Source of the DNA: Viola odorata
Taxonomy: Eukaryota > Streptophyta > Magnoliopsida > Malpighiales > Violaceae
Direction: 5' to 3'
Length of the DNA: 64,000 nt
Assembly: GCA_963691705.1 (NCBI GenBank)
Contig: OY829545.1
Span: forward strand, 44,317,475 to 44,381,474
The notes beneath the pieces were generated by a model. The model was not told the DNA's origin, searched no databases, and saw only the letters and a list, made by a program, of their open reading frames with translations. A program made the position numbers and the translations under genes. Position 1 is the first letter of the stretch; every line of letters starts with the position of its first letter. Positions 1-12,034 of this stretch are shown here, one piece after another.

Positions 1-485
1 GGTGCTAGTTTTTATCCATGATAGGATCACATAGTAATTAATTATTCATGCATGGCTTGATGATAATAACGGATCGCTCACTTTAGTAAAAAATGGTAAC
101 AATTCCGTTAAGCAGAAATACTTGTCCCGAAGTAGTCTTGAAGTTGTCCCGACCCTAAGAATATTAAAGTGACGTTTCCTATGAGGGCCAAAATTACGTG
201 TTTAAAAAAATGTTTTCAAAACACCTCGCTTACCGGTAACCTTTTTAAGGATCTGACTCGGGTGCCTAACACCTTCCCAAGTCCATAAATACGACCTCAA
301 ACCGTTGTTCTTTGGTTTAGACCTATTGTGCCTTAATTTTTTATTTGTATGCCATGACGATTAAGTTCCCTAAACCTAGAGAATAAATAGGGTGGTGACT
401 TCATTGCATCATGCGAGGCATCCATCTATGCTCTGCATCCGTCCCGAACCTATCCGCATAAAAAATTAAAAAAAGGGGTGCGATA
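1..485 (+). repeat. LTR fragment, 3' end (solo-LTR family)
   Basis: This stretch is colinear with about 60097-60694, the 3' part of the solo LTR at 58495-60694. Shared blocks include TACCGGTAACCTTTTTAAGG, the segment around 'gtgcctaacaccttcccaag', and the terminal GGGGTGCGATA. Similarity stops abruptly at 485, matching the boundary of the other copy, so 485 is taken as the LTR terminus. The window edge cuts off the 5' part. No primer-binding site follows, so this is a 3' LTR or another solo LTR. Confidence 0.7.
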
Positions 486-710
486 AGCAGCGTGATTTTG
501 TCTTGTCTAGTTGTGATCTCTTTACCCCTGATAGCACGTTTCATGGTCTAGATTTCACCCTCCTTTCCAGCCCTTTCGGGGGCTCAATGTTGCGATTTGA
601 CCCTCATTTCTATCTTATTTGCAGATTAGCACCAAGGAAGGGAAAAGGCCGAAAAGAAGCTATTTTAGAGCATTTCAGAGGAATTCCACTTTCCAGGTCT
701 AGAAGAAAGA

Positions 711-880
711 ACGTTGTCAAGACCTCGACGCGAACCAGACCAGTGCGCTGTCTCAAGGCCTCGACAGTTCTGAGCCTTCTTCCAAAGAGAGCAGAACGTT
801 GTCAAGACCTCGACGCGAACCAGACCAGTGCACTGTCTCAAGGCCTCGACAGTTCTGAGCCTTCTTCCAAAGAGAGCATC
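711..880 (+). repeat. 85-bp tandem duplication in the LTR
   Basis: Two adjacent 85-bp units (711-795 and 796-880) each start ACGTTGTCAAGACCTCGACG and contain 'cttcttccaaagagagc'. The same duplication is in the 3' LTR (about 12217-12386), so it predates this insertion. It lies upstream of the TATA box, i.e. in U3, where duplicated blocks often act as enhancers; that role is inference. Confidence 0.9.
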
Positions 881-1032
881 TTCTGAGATCCGCACGGAAT
901 CCCAGGTGCTTCCAGAAGATAGCAGACGTGCCAGGAATCCCAGAATATTCCTTTTGCAAGGACGTGTGCTGTCACACCCTCATTGATCCTTCCTCTCTCC
1001 TTAGCTGTTTTTGTCTCCTAGCTAAGCTTAGG

Positions 1033-1041
1033 CTATATAAG
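1033..1041 (+). promoter_or_regulatory. TATA box of the Athila-A LTR promoter
   Basis: CTATATAAG lies in the middle of the LTR and is preserved in both LTR copies. Position and sequence fit the core promoter that separates U3 from R. Confidence 0.6.
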
Positions 1042-2254
1042 CATAGTTTTAGGGTTTTGTAAGGACGGCTGTTCCAAGGGATAATTTCTTACATTAATTT
1101 CAGTGCTTATTTTCTGGGAATCATCCCCTCTTCCAAGAGCAGCCATTGTCAACAACTTTCCTCTTTGATTATTAATTAATCTATCGGTTTACTCTACTCC
1201 CTCTTTACTTTTCTTGTTTTATCATTGTATGATTTTATATACCTACTGTTTATACTATAGTATGAGTAGCTAAATACCCCTTTCTTGGTGAAGGGTGTTC
1301 CACGGGTTGTAGGGTTCGGCTAAGAGGTCTAATGCATGCTTAACATATTCTTTTGTGACACATGACTGTTTACCGATTTAATTACATGCTTGTCTAGAAA
1401 TGTTAAGAGCTTGATCATCTTTTAGTATTTCTGCATGAGTAACGTCATATTCCAGGTTTATAACTGACGCGAAGCCCTGGATTTAGAGCAGGCACCTAGG
1501 GGAGGCAGCGCGAGAGGCCTCAGCTAGGGGTAAATAGTTATCTAGGGTATGCGATACGAGTCTGACAAGCTGAGCTATCGCGCCCTAGATCTGTCTTACC
1601 TCTCCTTCATGGGCGTTCTGAATTTAGCCTCCCTACTGCGAGCCGTGACAGGCCGGACGGTCAAGGCTACCTTTTGATGACAAGGAAGGTAGCTGGGAGG
1701 ATGGTTGAACGTCAAGGTCACCTCATATGTGAAAACGGGGGGTGACTTTTATCTACGAAGGTAAGCAGGGGATGCGGTGTGGAAACGTGGTCCCTATAGC
1801 AGATCTGCACATGAGTCTGGAAAACTTCTGCACCAATGACTAGCCGACCTAGAAAACAATCCAAGGGAGCACCTTTCGCTAAGATCTCGTCTCATTTGAT
1901 TAATATCCTTTTCATTACTTTTTCCCGCATTCGATCTGTTTACATCTCTTGCTCTGGATTACACTTTACATTTCTTGCCCTGGATTACGATTTACTTTTG
2001 TGCCCTAGATAAGTACTTTCCAATTCTGTTTTGTTAGCTCCCCTACTCTGCGTTGATTAATTTATTAATCAACATAAAACCCCCCTATTATTGTTACTTT
2101 GGTTAGATTTGTTGCATATTGCCTTGTCATACTAGTTCACTAGCAAATTAGTCCTTCAATCTCTGTGGTTCGACCCTGACTTGCTCTATACACATTACTT
2201 TGTGCATTTAGGCATCAGGATAAATTTAAGTATATTTGAGTGACGATCAAATTT

Positions 2255-2272
2255 TGGCGCCGTTGTCGGGGA
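2255..2272 (+). other. Primer-binding site of Athila-A (tRNA-Asp type)
   Basis: TGGCGCCGTTGTCGGGGA starts six bases after the 5' LTR end. This is the tRNA-Asp primer site known from Athila and Calypso elements. Confidence 0.85.
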
Positions 2273-2306
2273 TTGAGCGGTACTGATTTTGTTTTGTTTT
2301 TCTTAT

Positions 2307-3713
2307 ATGACCAGGAGATCTGCTCCCGATCTACTTCCTCTAGACCTCGAGTTGACCAGAACAGAAAGAGGACTTCGTAAGCAAGCTCAAGGGACTTCTG
2401 CTCATCGTAGAGTGATCCCTCATCCTGCCCTCGACGGTTCCCCTTCTAATCTGGCTGACCGGGAACATCAGCTTTTCTTAGACCTGACCTTTCTCCATTG
2501 TGACCCCGAAAACCCCATACCAGATCACTTTAATTTTCCAGCAATGGATGACCTAGCCAACAATGACAACCATAACAACCGTGAAAACCACGAAGATCCA
2601 CCACCCCCAGACCAGCAAACCATCGACAATTTTCATGCAACCCCCGATATGGCCAGTAGCTGCATTGACTGGCCCAATGTCCCTAATGACTGGACTCTGA
2701 AGTCCGTCGTGCTTCATCATCTGCCTACTTTTCGAGGGGTAGCCAAGGAAAATGCTCTTTGCCATCTCCAACAGCTCCACTCCATTTGCGAGGCCATGAA
2801 ACCCGCCAATGTCAGTATTGAGCAAGCCAAGCTTCACGCATTCCAGTGGTCTCTCAAAGATGACGCCCTAGATTGGTATTATGACCTTCCTGCAAGATCT
2901 ATTCGTTCTTGGGCGGACATGTCAAAAATCTTCACTGAGAAGTATTACCCGACTTCAATCTCAAATACCACTCGCAAGCAACTCGTCTCCATTGTTCAGA
3001 AAAAAGAAGAGACTCTAGCCCAGTACTATAAGAGATTTCAGAAAATGCAATCGAGTTGCCCAACCCACAATCTTACCGAGCACGCTCTGGTTTAATATTT
3101 TTGTGAAGGCCTCAAGGCTCAGGATAAAGCACTACTTAACGCAGCCGCCAATGGATCCTTGACTGCTCTAACTCCAAGAGCCGCACGAGCAACGATAGAG
3201 CTCATGGCCAAGAACACCTCTGACGACCTTGCCAACAATCCAGGCCAGGATGTCCAAGTAGCTGCCCTTCAGAACCAGATATCTTCTCTTACAGGAATGT
3301 TCCAAACCTTCATAACAACACAACCCGCACCTGTCAAGGCCTGCCAGATATGCAATTTCGTGGATCACCCCACTGATGCATGTCCTCATATTCCGGAGGA
3401 AATACAAGTGAATGCTGCTGGCCAATTTATTCCAGTCTCTTACGTTCAGACTTACAACCAAGGCTGGAAACAACCAAATCAAGGATGGGTCCCAAACACT
3501 CAGCTTTCGGGACCTAGCCATCAACAACATCAGAACCCTATGGAAATCCCCCTCTTAATATGCCAAATTACTGACCTCGACCCACATTTCATCAGAACCA
3601 ATATCAATGCCAACCTCCTCAGGATCAGACCTTCGTCCATCCTCCAGACCAGAATTTTGTCCAGCCCCCAACTACTGAAACGCCTCAGAATCCCGAGCAG
3701 CAGAAAGAAATAG
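2307..3713 (+). pseudogene. gag: gag of Athila-A (broken)
   Basis: Encodes a capsid/nucleocapsid-type polyprotein. The start ATG at 2307 (MTRRSAPDLL...) is conserved with Athila-B gag at 30539. The retrotransposon-gag core lies at about 2690-3090, with motifs such as DDALDWYYDL and KYYPTSIS. A Cys/His cluster (CQICNFVDHPTDACP) near 3340 is followed by a Gln/Asn/Pro-rich tail. A TAA at 3093-3095 stands where Athila-B has CAA, and the frame ends at a TAG at 3711-3713. Sequence similarity to Athila-B continues past both stops. Downstream PR lies in a different frame, so a frameshift lies between 3713 and 3830. Confidence 0.85.
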
Positions 3714-3829
3714 ATGAACTTAAAAAGTAAATGAGTGCCCTGACTGCCACCTTGTAAGAGTTAACAAATCATGGCCGACTGCCACCTCAGACAGAAGTAA
3801 ATCCCAAGCACAATGTCTGTGCATTAACT

Positions 3830-4840
3830 TTGCGAAGTGGCACGACCTTGAAAGCACCTACTTCTCCAGCCCCCGAAGTTGAAAACTCTCCAGAGACCGA
3901 GATTCGACCTAAACCTAGACCAAAGCTCCCTAAAGTACCCAGATCTGTCGAAGTCATGGAGGATAGAATCCGCTCTCCCAGAGGTTCACCAAGGAACGAC
4001 CCTAACCCACCTGAATTTACACAGGAATACATTCATAAGATTCTCGAGCCCCCGTTCCCTCGCAGATTGGTCAAGACCAGGAAAGATAAAGAGGACCGCG
4101 ATATCTTTGAAATGTTCAGTAAAGTGGTTGTAAACATCCCTCTTCTCCAGGCCATGAAAAACGTCCCTCGCTATGCCAAATTCCTGAAGCAATTATGCAC
4201 GAACAAAAACAAGTTCGCCGAAGTTAACAAGATCAGCGTAGGGGCCAGCGCGTCTGCACATATCCAGCGTCGGATCCCCCCGAAATGCAAAGACTAGGGC
4301 ATGCTCATAATCCCTTGCCGAATCGGAACAGTTGATATTAGCAAGGTCATGTGTGACCTCGTAGCGGGAATCAATGTTATGCCCTTGGTAATCTATCACA
4401 GTCTAGGCCTCGAGCCTCTCGTGCCTACAGACCTCGCCATCCAACTTGCTGGCCGCTCTATCATCTACCCCGAGGGGATCATCAAGGATGTCTTGGTCCA
4501 AGTAGGAGAATTCTTGTTCCCTGCGGATTTTTATGTGATTGCAATGGAGAACGAGGACTCCACCAAGTCCACAGATGTTCTTCTAGGCCGCCCATTTCTG
4601 GCCACAACCCGAGCAAAAATCGATGTTCATGATGCCACCATCTCCCTCGAATTTGATGGAGAGATCATCAAATTCAATATGCTAGAAGCCATGCGATACC
4701 CCTCTGAATTTTCTAGTGTGAATTATGTTGATTTTGTTGATCCCATTGTAGGGGAAATTGATGATATATATTCTACTGACCCCTTGCAATTTGCCCTTGA
4801 CAGGAGTCTGACGCCAGCTCTTCTAGATGTCGTGGCCTAG
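3830..4840 (+). pseudogene. Gag C-terminus / aspartic protease region of Athila-A (broken)
   Basis: The first part (3830-4297) is a basic, Pro-rich linker followed by the EDRDIFEMFSKV block that is conserved in Athila-B. A TAG at 4295-4297 (CAA in Athila-B) separates it from the retropepsin segment at 4301-4840. There VMCDLVAGINVMPL corresponds to the Athila protease motif DLGA, with Val in place of the active-site Gly, which would probably abolish activity. The segment also contains LLGRPFLATTRAKID, the usual second protease motif. The frame ends at a TAG at 4838-4840 but resumes in the same phase before the RT. Protease would normally process Gag-Pol in the virus-like particle. Confidence 0.8.
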
Positions 4841-5008
4841 ACACTTCCTATTCCTTCTGAATTACACTCAGTCGTCGCTGCCCTAGAGGAATGCGTTGTT
4901 GCTCAGCATGAATCTCCGAATCAGTCTCCCGAATATCCAGACCATGCTAAGTTATTTCCTTCTATTGATCAGGCTCCAGCCCTAGATCTGAAGCCACTGC
5001 CTACTCAC

Positions 5009-6577
5009 TTGAAATATGCTTATCTAGGCCCCGATAACTCTTTACCTGTCATTATCTCCAAGCTCGAAGACCTCGAGGAGTCCAAGCTTATTTCCTTGCT
5101 AAGGAACTTCAGGCAAGCCATAGGATGGACCATTGCGGACATTAAGGGCTTATCTCCAGCATTATGCACTCATCACATCCACCTAGAAGACGCAAGCAAG
5201 ACCATTCGCCAGCCCCAGAGACGACTTAATCCGCCTATGATGGAAGTGGTGAAGAAAGAGATTCTCAAGTTGTTAGATGCGGGAGTTATCTACCCCATCT
5301 CAGATAGCCCTTGGGTCAGCCCTATCCAAGTTGTGCCCAAGAAAATAGGCATAACTATCACCATCGGTCAGGCTGGAGAATCCATTCCTACCCGGATCCA
5401 GAATGGGTGGAGAGTGTGTATCGACTACCGCCGCTTAAATTCTGCTACCAGGAAAAATCATTTTCCCCTGCCCTTCATCGATCAGATGCTGGAACGCCTG
5501 GCCGGCAAAACCCATTATTGCTGTCTAGACGGTTACTCCGGATTCCATCAGATCCCAGTTGCTCCTGAAGACCAGGAAAAGACAACCTTCACCTGCCCTT
5601 TCGGGACCTTCGCGTATAGACGCATGCCCTTCGGTCTATGCAACGCCCCCGCCACTTTCCAGCGTTGTATGGTCAGCATTTTCTCTGAATTAGTTGAAGA
5701 TGGAATCGAAGTCTTCATGGATGACTTCACCGTCTATGGAAACTCATTTGAAGAATGCATGAACAATCTGAAAAGGTGCCTAAAGCGCTGCATTGAGACG
5801 AATCTTGTCCTGAATTTCAAAAAATGCCACTTTATGGTGGATCGAGCCCTGGTGCTTGGTCATGTTATCTCGGCCAAGGGAATTGAAGTTGACAAAGCCA
5901 AGATAGAAGTAATAGAATCCCTGCCCTACCCATCTTGTGTCCGCGATGTAAGATCTTTTTTAGGCCATGCCAGTTTCTACCGAAGGTTCATTAAGGATTT
6001 TTCGAAGATTGCCCAACCCATGTGTAAATTGCTCCAGAAGGACGTTTCCTTCAATTTTAGCGAGGCCTGCAGAACCACTTTTGAACTTCTCAAGAACAAA
6101 CTTATCTCGGCCCCGATTATTCGAGCCCCCGACTGGACACTACCTTTCGAGGTCATGTGTGATGCCAGTAATCAGGCCCTAGGCGCCGTTTTGGGTCAGA
6201 AGAAGGATAAAGAGACCCATGTCATCTATTATGCTTCCAAGTTGCTAGACCCGTCCCAGTAGAACTACACCACCACTGAGAAAGAACTTCTGGCCATAGT
6301 CTACGCCCTAGACAAGTTCAGACAATATCTGCTAGGAACTCAGGTCCTCATCTACTCTGACCATTCTGCCCTTCAGTGTTTGTTGACCAAAGCCGATGCC
6401 AAACCTCGGCTTATCCGTTGGATCTTGCTTCTGCAAGAATTCAATATAGCTATAAAAGACAAGGCCGGAAGAGAAAACCTTGTGGCCGATCACTTGAGTA
6501 GACTTGCAGCCCAAGAAGATAATTCGCTTGTGCCAATCCGGGATACTTTTCCAGACGAGCACTTATGTCTAGTCTAA
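5009..6577 (+). pseudogene. pol: Reverse transcriptase-RNase H of Athila-A (broken)
   Basis: The RT includes WRVCIDYRRLN (about 5410), LPFIDQMLERL, the palm motif FMDDFTVYG (about 5715) and FLGHASFYRRFIKDFSKIAQP. RNase H begins near 6120 (VMCDASNQALGAVLGQ) and continues with TEKELLAIVYALDKF and SDHSALQ. A TAG at 6260-6262, aligned with CAA in Athila-B, cuts the RNase H. The frame then runs to a TAA at 6575-6577. Length and motif order are normal for the family. Apart from these stops the RT is the best-preserved domain of the element. Confidence 0.88.
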
Positions 6578-6712
6578 ACTTTTTATTCCCCATGGTTTTC
6601 TGATATTGCAAACTTTTGTGCTACAGGCACTTACCCAGCCGATTCCACTTCCTCTGAATGCACCAGAATCAGAAGACAAGCAAAATACTACATATGGGAC
6701 AGTCCCTACCTA

Positions 6713-7881
6713 TTGAAGCACTGTTCGGATCAGATCATCCGTAGATGTGTAACCATGGACGAGGTGCCCTCGATCCTTAAATTCTGCCACTCAGAAGGAG
6801 GCCATTTCGCGGCCAAGAAAATTGCCCTGAAAGTTCTGGAAGCTGGGCTGTACTGGCCCACCATTTTCAAGGATAGTTACATGTTCTGCGCCTCATGCCC
6901 CCGATGTTAGGCCACTGGAAATATCGGGGCCAGGAATTAGATGCCCTTGACAAACATTATCGCCTGCGAGATCTTTGATATCTGGGGTATAGACTTCATG
7001 GCCCTTTTCCCAATTCCTTTGGCAACATCTACATCCTTCTGGCCGTCGATTATGTCTCTAAATGGGTCGAGGCCAAGGCTACTCGAACGGACGATTCCAA
7101 GGTGGTTGTGAACTTCCTCCGCACCAATATCTTCAATCGGTTTGGTACATCTAGAGCGCTGATCAGCGATAGGGGTGCCCACTTTTGCAACCGTGTTGTG
7201 TCCTCTCTTTTGACAAAGTATGGAGTCCACCATAGAACATCCACTGCTTATCATCCTCAGACTAACGGACAAGCCGAGGTCTCGAACCGTGAGATCAAGT
7301 CCATTCTTGAGAAGACCGTTAACTAGTCCAGGAAGGATTGGAGTTTGAAATTGGGTGACGCTCTCTGGGCCTATCGAACAGCTTTCAAGACCCCGATAGG
7401 GATGACCCCTTGCAGACTTGTTTATGGGAAGTCGTGCCATCTCCCGGTGAAGATAGAGCACAAGGCTTTCTGGGCTATCCGAAAGGTAAACACAGATCTA
7501 GGCCTCGCTGACCAACATAGGCGCTTGCAAATTCAAGAGCTAGAAGAGTTAAGGGATGATGCTTATGAGAACGCCCTGCTCTATAAAGGCAAGACAAAAG
7601 TATATCATGACCGACATCTTCATCCCAAAACGTTCTCAGTTGGACAGCAAGTCTTGTTGTACAACTCAAGACTGCGACTCTTCACTGGGAAGCTGAAATC
7701 CAAATGGTCGGGACCTTTCGTGGTCACGACAATCTACACCCATGGGGCAGTTGAAATCCAGAACCCTGTTACAGGAGTTATCTTCAAAGTCAGTGGGCAA
7801 AGACTGAAGCCCTTCTATGAAGGTTTCCAGCCCTCGGTTGTTGAGGAGGCTATGGTGGAGGAGCCACCTGTCCAGACCTAG
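6713..7881 (+). pseudogene. Integrase of Athila-A (broken)
   Basis: An HHCC zinc-binding region (FCHSEGGHFAAKK ... CASCPRC, about 6780-6905) is followed by the DDE core: WGIDFM (about 6984), [11 protein letters not shown] (about 7160) and [11 protein letters not shown] (about 7270). A GPF/GPY-type module lies near 7705. The frame is broken by a TAG at 6908-6910 (CAA in Athila-B), a frameshift between 6910 and 7102, and a TAG at 7324-7326 (CAG in Athila-B). It ends at a TAG at 7879-7881. No chromodomain is visible, as expected for the Athila lineage. Integrase would insert the element's cDNA into chromosomes. Confidence 0.87.
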
Positions 7882-8443
7882 AGTATCAAAGCACGTCGAG
7901 GTCCCGACGAGTAACTAGACCACGTTGGAGGCATTTGATATGCCAGCCATATCCTTTCTCTCTCCCTTATCTTCTCTGCCACCTTTCGGATTCTCTGATT
8001 TTTGTTGATTTTATTTCCATGTTTTATTCCTTGTATATATCTTTTACCTTTCCCTTTCCCTATGATTTTATTCCTTTTAATTAACATTAACTCACCTTTA
8101 TTCTCTTTTTTTGTCCGTATCTTAAATGTACCAACTGCCATTTTGAAATTTAAAAGTTGCTATCCTTTTTGGGCAGTTGGGATACGCGTGGGTCATCGTG
8201 CTCCACGCCCAGGGTGCCACGTCGCCTGTCAAGCCACAGAAAACGCAGACCTCATCAATGAAAAAGTGCCACCATTTATTGCCAGCTGTGATTTCCACTC
8301 TCTCTCCCACGCTCCCACAAATTTTCACTCATATCACTTTCAACCCTATCACTTTCACCTCTCTCCCTCACCAAACACGCAACCCTATCCTCTCTTCACT
8401 CACACCTCCATTACTGCTATCTTTCTCACTACACTCACCATCA

Positions 8444-10475
8444 ATGGCACCTAAGACTAAAAAGTCAGCCCGTAAAAATGTTGCCGGACCTAAGCCGGTG
8501 GACACTTCGAGCCCAGTTCCTTCCAGATCTAGATCCCAGTCAGCTACACCAAACTCGGCTTCATACAAAACAGCCACACCACCGTCTGTCAAGCCGCGAC
8601 CCCTTCCCTCTCCTACGGCGGTCTCACCCACAACCGTGGAGCAGATCAGAGAGTTTACCCCGGTGGAGGACGATATAGAAGTCACAGGCTCCGTTCCTCC
8701 GACCATGACAACCACTCGAGGCGGCCGTATGGTGAAACTCCCTCCTGGATCGTCCACGGCCAAGCCCAAGCCCAAAAAACCATCTACATCATCCAAGCAG
8801 TCGCCCCTAGACGTTGCCGTTGATCGTTTCATATCTCCTCAGCCTGCCTTAACGGTGGAAGAGGTCCTCCAGGACATCCTAATCTCTGACGAGGAAGCCG
8901 AGGTCATGGAAGCCCAAACTGACGCTGATATAGGCCAGGAGGATGAGGTTATGGAAGAGGGAACTAGGGAAAGTGGAGAAGTAGAGGGTGACGAAGAGGA
9001 GGAAGATGTTGAGGCCCAGAAAGCAGCCGCGGCAAGATCGGCGGTGAAGAAGGGGAAGTCCAAAGCTGCAGTCAATACACCGGTGAGTCTCAAAAGGAAG
9101 CTTTCAGCCACCACTGCCGGCAAGCCCTCGAGCTCCAAGAAGCTTCGGGCCCCCGAAATAGATGAGGATATCGAGGTCGAGACCCCAACACCTTCATCTA
9201 TCCCCAGATCTGGCTCACACAAGGTGACTTCTGACCTTTCTTCACCCCATGAATGGATTGTCTTTAATGATAAACCTTCTCTTGACAAGTTAACTTTTCT
9301 GAATTCCAAGGGCGTTAGCTCATGTGCGCGCCTGGATTTTGAATTTCTTGCTAAGATGGGCATTGAGTCCAGGATCAAGAGATTATGTGACCAACATTGG
9401 TTGGGAATCTCTGTTCTATTTAGAGCACCCGACCTATGTCGAGCTTTCCCTTGAATGTTTTACTACTTTTTGGGTAGATGGCACTTTTAGGCCCAAGGGT
9501 AAGGTCGGTCCAAATTCCTCTACCCCTGGTTTGATCAATTTTAGGCTAGCCACCAAATGGGAGCATCTGACATTGGGTGAATTTAATTGCTGGTTAGGTT
9601 TTGTTAAAAATAATGAATTGAATACCCCTCGGTATAAAAATGCTTTAACTGTTATCCCTTCTGTTTTTGATGTTACTGCTGCTTTTCAGGAGCTAACCAA
9701 TAAGCCTCATGTTCAATTTGATGCTAAGGGTAGTAAAGCCCATGAAATTGTTGACCCTGCATTGCGTATCCTGCACCGGTATCTAGCCCTCACCTTTTCC
9801 GCAAGATTTGGTTCCTCGGGACAGATATCTGTGCAGGAACTTTTCTTTTTATGGTGCATGAAGCACAAACGAAGGGTCAATCTAGGTTTTTGGGTAGCTT
9901 CGGGTGTCTTGCATGTATTAAATGGTGGCCGTGGGCCTATTTTTGGATCCTTTATCTCCCTGTTTGCTGTGAAAATGCGTAATATTGACCTAGCTGCTAG
10001 TAACCTTTCCGAGCCCCTGGCATTCAAGGATTTGGATATCCGAACCTTGGATGTCATGGGCCATTTATGTCTCTCACGTGGTGTGTTGAGCTTTTATCCA
10101 GGTTGTGCCCCAGCAGCAGAGAAGGTTTTCGGGACCAAGAATGGCGGTATCTTTGACTATCCAGATCTTTCAGACCCCAGCTCCAATGCCATTCCTCTAG
10201 CCCCCGAAAAGCAAGTGCCTCAAGCAGAAGCAGCTCGACAAGGCCAGCATACTGCATCAGGAAGCCAGCCCCCGACTCATCTCATCGTCTATGACCCGAC
10301 CCAGATGAGGCTTCTCCAGCTTATCTTGCGGGAACTTCAGGCTTTGACGGCTGAAGTTGCCTGGAGAAATTTGCCACCCAGTAACCCTCCCCCGAACAAT
10401 TTCATCTCTCCAGCCCCCGAAAGGGGCACTGAACAATTTACTGTTTTTGCTTTGTACTGTACTTATATTTCTTGA
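8444..10475 (+). pseudogene. Third ORF of Athila-A (Athila ORF / plant transposon protein family), frameshifted
   Basis: The likely start is the ATG at 8444 (MAPKTKKSARKN), in the same relative place as the ATG at 36595 in Athila-B. The N-terminal ~300 residues are Ser/Pro/Lys-rich with a long Asp/Glu-rich stretch (about 8880-9020), so probably disordered. The conserved globular part follows: IGWESLFYLEHPTYVELSL near 9400, then ELFFLWCMKHKRRVNLGFW near 9840. A frameshift near 9390 separates the two parts; the second frame runs to 10475. This is the position of the Athila env-like ORF. I see no signal peptide or transmembrane segment, and resemblance to the Athila ORF-1/plant transposon protein families is by eye only. 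Function unknown. Confidence 0.75.
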
Positions 10476-12034
10476 ACTCCTTTTTATACTCTCCCCGCAT
10501 TGAGGACAATGCGCTGCCTAAGTGTGGGGAGGGAGTTATTTATTGCCTGTGTGTTTGCATGTTTATTTTTACGTTTGCTGCATGATTGCATGTTCTTCGG
10601 ATTTTATTTTTAGCCATGCTAGGAAAATTTTCAAACCCTCATTTTTGGCATGTGTTTTTCAAACTTTCGATGCATAGAAAAAGCATGACATCCATAGTAC
10701 CTACGCCTGAACATGCATTTTTAGACCTGCTAGCCCTTATATCTATATCTAGGCCACGACACTAGTAGTCATAATTTGATCCCGTGAGCATACTTGAACT
10801 TCATGCCTTTTATTTTTGAGAAAAATGCTTAGCTAAGCGCAGTCTAAGTTTGCATGATATCCCTGGGTATAGTCACTATTAGGACATGGGAAAGCTTAGA
10901 AATGACAGAAAACTTCGCATCAATGTCTCTTTCCTTCTTTTCTCCCATCTCTCTTTCTTTTCTTTTCGAGCCCCCGACATTCCCCTTCTTTTCATACTTT
11001 TTCCTAACCATTCGCCTTTTCTTGATCTTTTTCCTTGGCAAGTGAGGTAGCAATTGTTGAGGGTAACGTCGAGGGCTAGACACCTAAAGTGAGCAGGCGA
11101 GTTTAAGTGTGGGGAAGGAAGATAAAAGAAAAAGACTTCAGAGCAAAAAGCAGGAGTCTAGGGCAAGATAAGAGAGTTTCGAGCCCTAGACCATTCATAC
11201 AATTCGAACCCCCTGAAACATTCAAGTGTGGGGAAGCGAAAAAGAAGTCACCATCGATGTTGGAACCGAATCAAGGGCCATCTCCTCTTCTACTCCAAAA
11301 AAATAAAAAATAAAAATAAAATAATAATAATAATAATAATAATAATAAGTTTAATCTCAAAATAGAGGAGAAAGGCGCCTAGCGTCAAAGAAAAATCTGC
11401 ATCCGAAGCTTCAATTCGAACAGCTTTCAAGGCCCCGAAAGAAGATCCTTGTCTAGCCCCCGAATCACCTCGTGCCCTCGATGAAAGCTGCCTCGCCTTT
11501 CGCTTTTTCCCAGCCAAGGGATCCAACCAGGTTTTGCCTGGTTCTTTCTTTTCTTTCCTTCTTTTCTCCCCTCATTTCTCTTTTGTTCATCTCCTACTCC
11601 CCTCTTTCACCTTTCTAACTCCTTCGACCCCATTTCTTTCTTCTTGCTGATGCGATGTTTTCCCGATTGTTGATTGCCCATGCATGTGTTTTATAGTACT
11701 CGGATTGACATGCAAACCATGCCTGTGTTGTGTTAATTGCATTCATGAGTGCTAGCCTAAACACATATTTTATTCTGAGTATGAGTGCAAATACGCATCT
11801 TTGTGAGGACTGCTGGTGACTAGGCTAGATATGGAAAAGTCTGGTTGATAGGGTCGTTATTCTATCAGCCTGATGCAGGTGTTTTCTAGGTCTGGATGTG
11901 TTCTGGTTGGGTGTAGTTTGTAGGATGGTATGCCAATTCTAGGTGTTGGAAGTTGATTACGCATGTTTAAGAATGAGGTGTTTTCCAATTCTGTTTATGC
12001 TCGAGGGCGAGCATAGGGGCAGTGTGGGGATGTT
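10476..12034 (+). other. 3' untranslated region of Athila-A with repeated PPT-like motifs
   Basis: No convincing gene. The motif AAGTGTGGGGA or a near match occurs near 10518, 11103, 11223 and 12021; the last is the probable functional polypurine tract beside the 3' LTR. Two blocks are conserved with Athila-B and Athila-D: one near 10785-10925 (around GATATCCCTGGGTA ... ACATGGGAAAGC) and one near 11675-11890 (around GTGAGGACTGCTGGTGAC ... GGAAAAGTCT). An ATA microsatellite lies at about 11320-11349. Confidence 0.75.
11320..11349. repeat. (ATA)n microsatellite
   Basis: About ten uninterrupted ATA/AAT units within the 3' untranslated region of Athila-A. Confidence 0.9.

Larger units (their letters stand above)
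529..2249 (+). repeat. 5' LTR of Athila-A
   Basis: Begins TGATAGCACG and ends GACGATCA, i.e. TG...CA termini. My hand alignment with the 3' LTR gives about 32 substitutions and one 2-bp indel over 1.72 kb, roughly 98% identity. It contains an 85-bp tandem duplication (711-880) and a TATA box near 1034. Confidence 0.95.

Noticed and set aside
503..959. Overlapping small ORFs on both strands in the LTR of Athila-A
   Set aside because: They arise from the 85-bp tandem duplication, recur in the 3' LTR and show no protein-like constraint.
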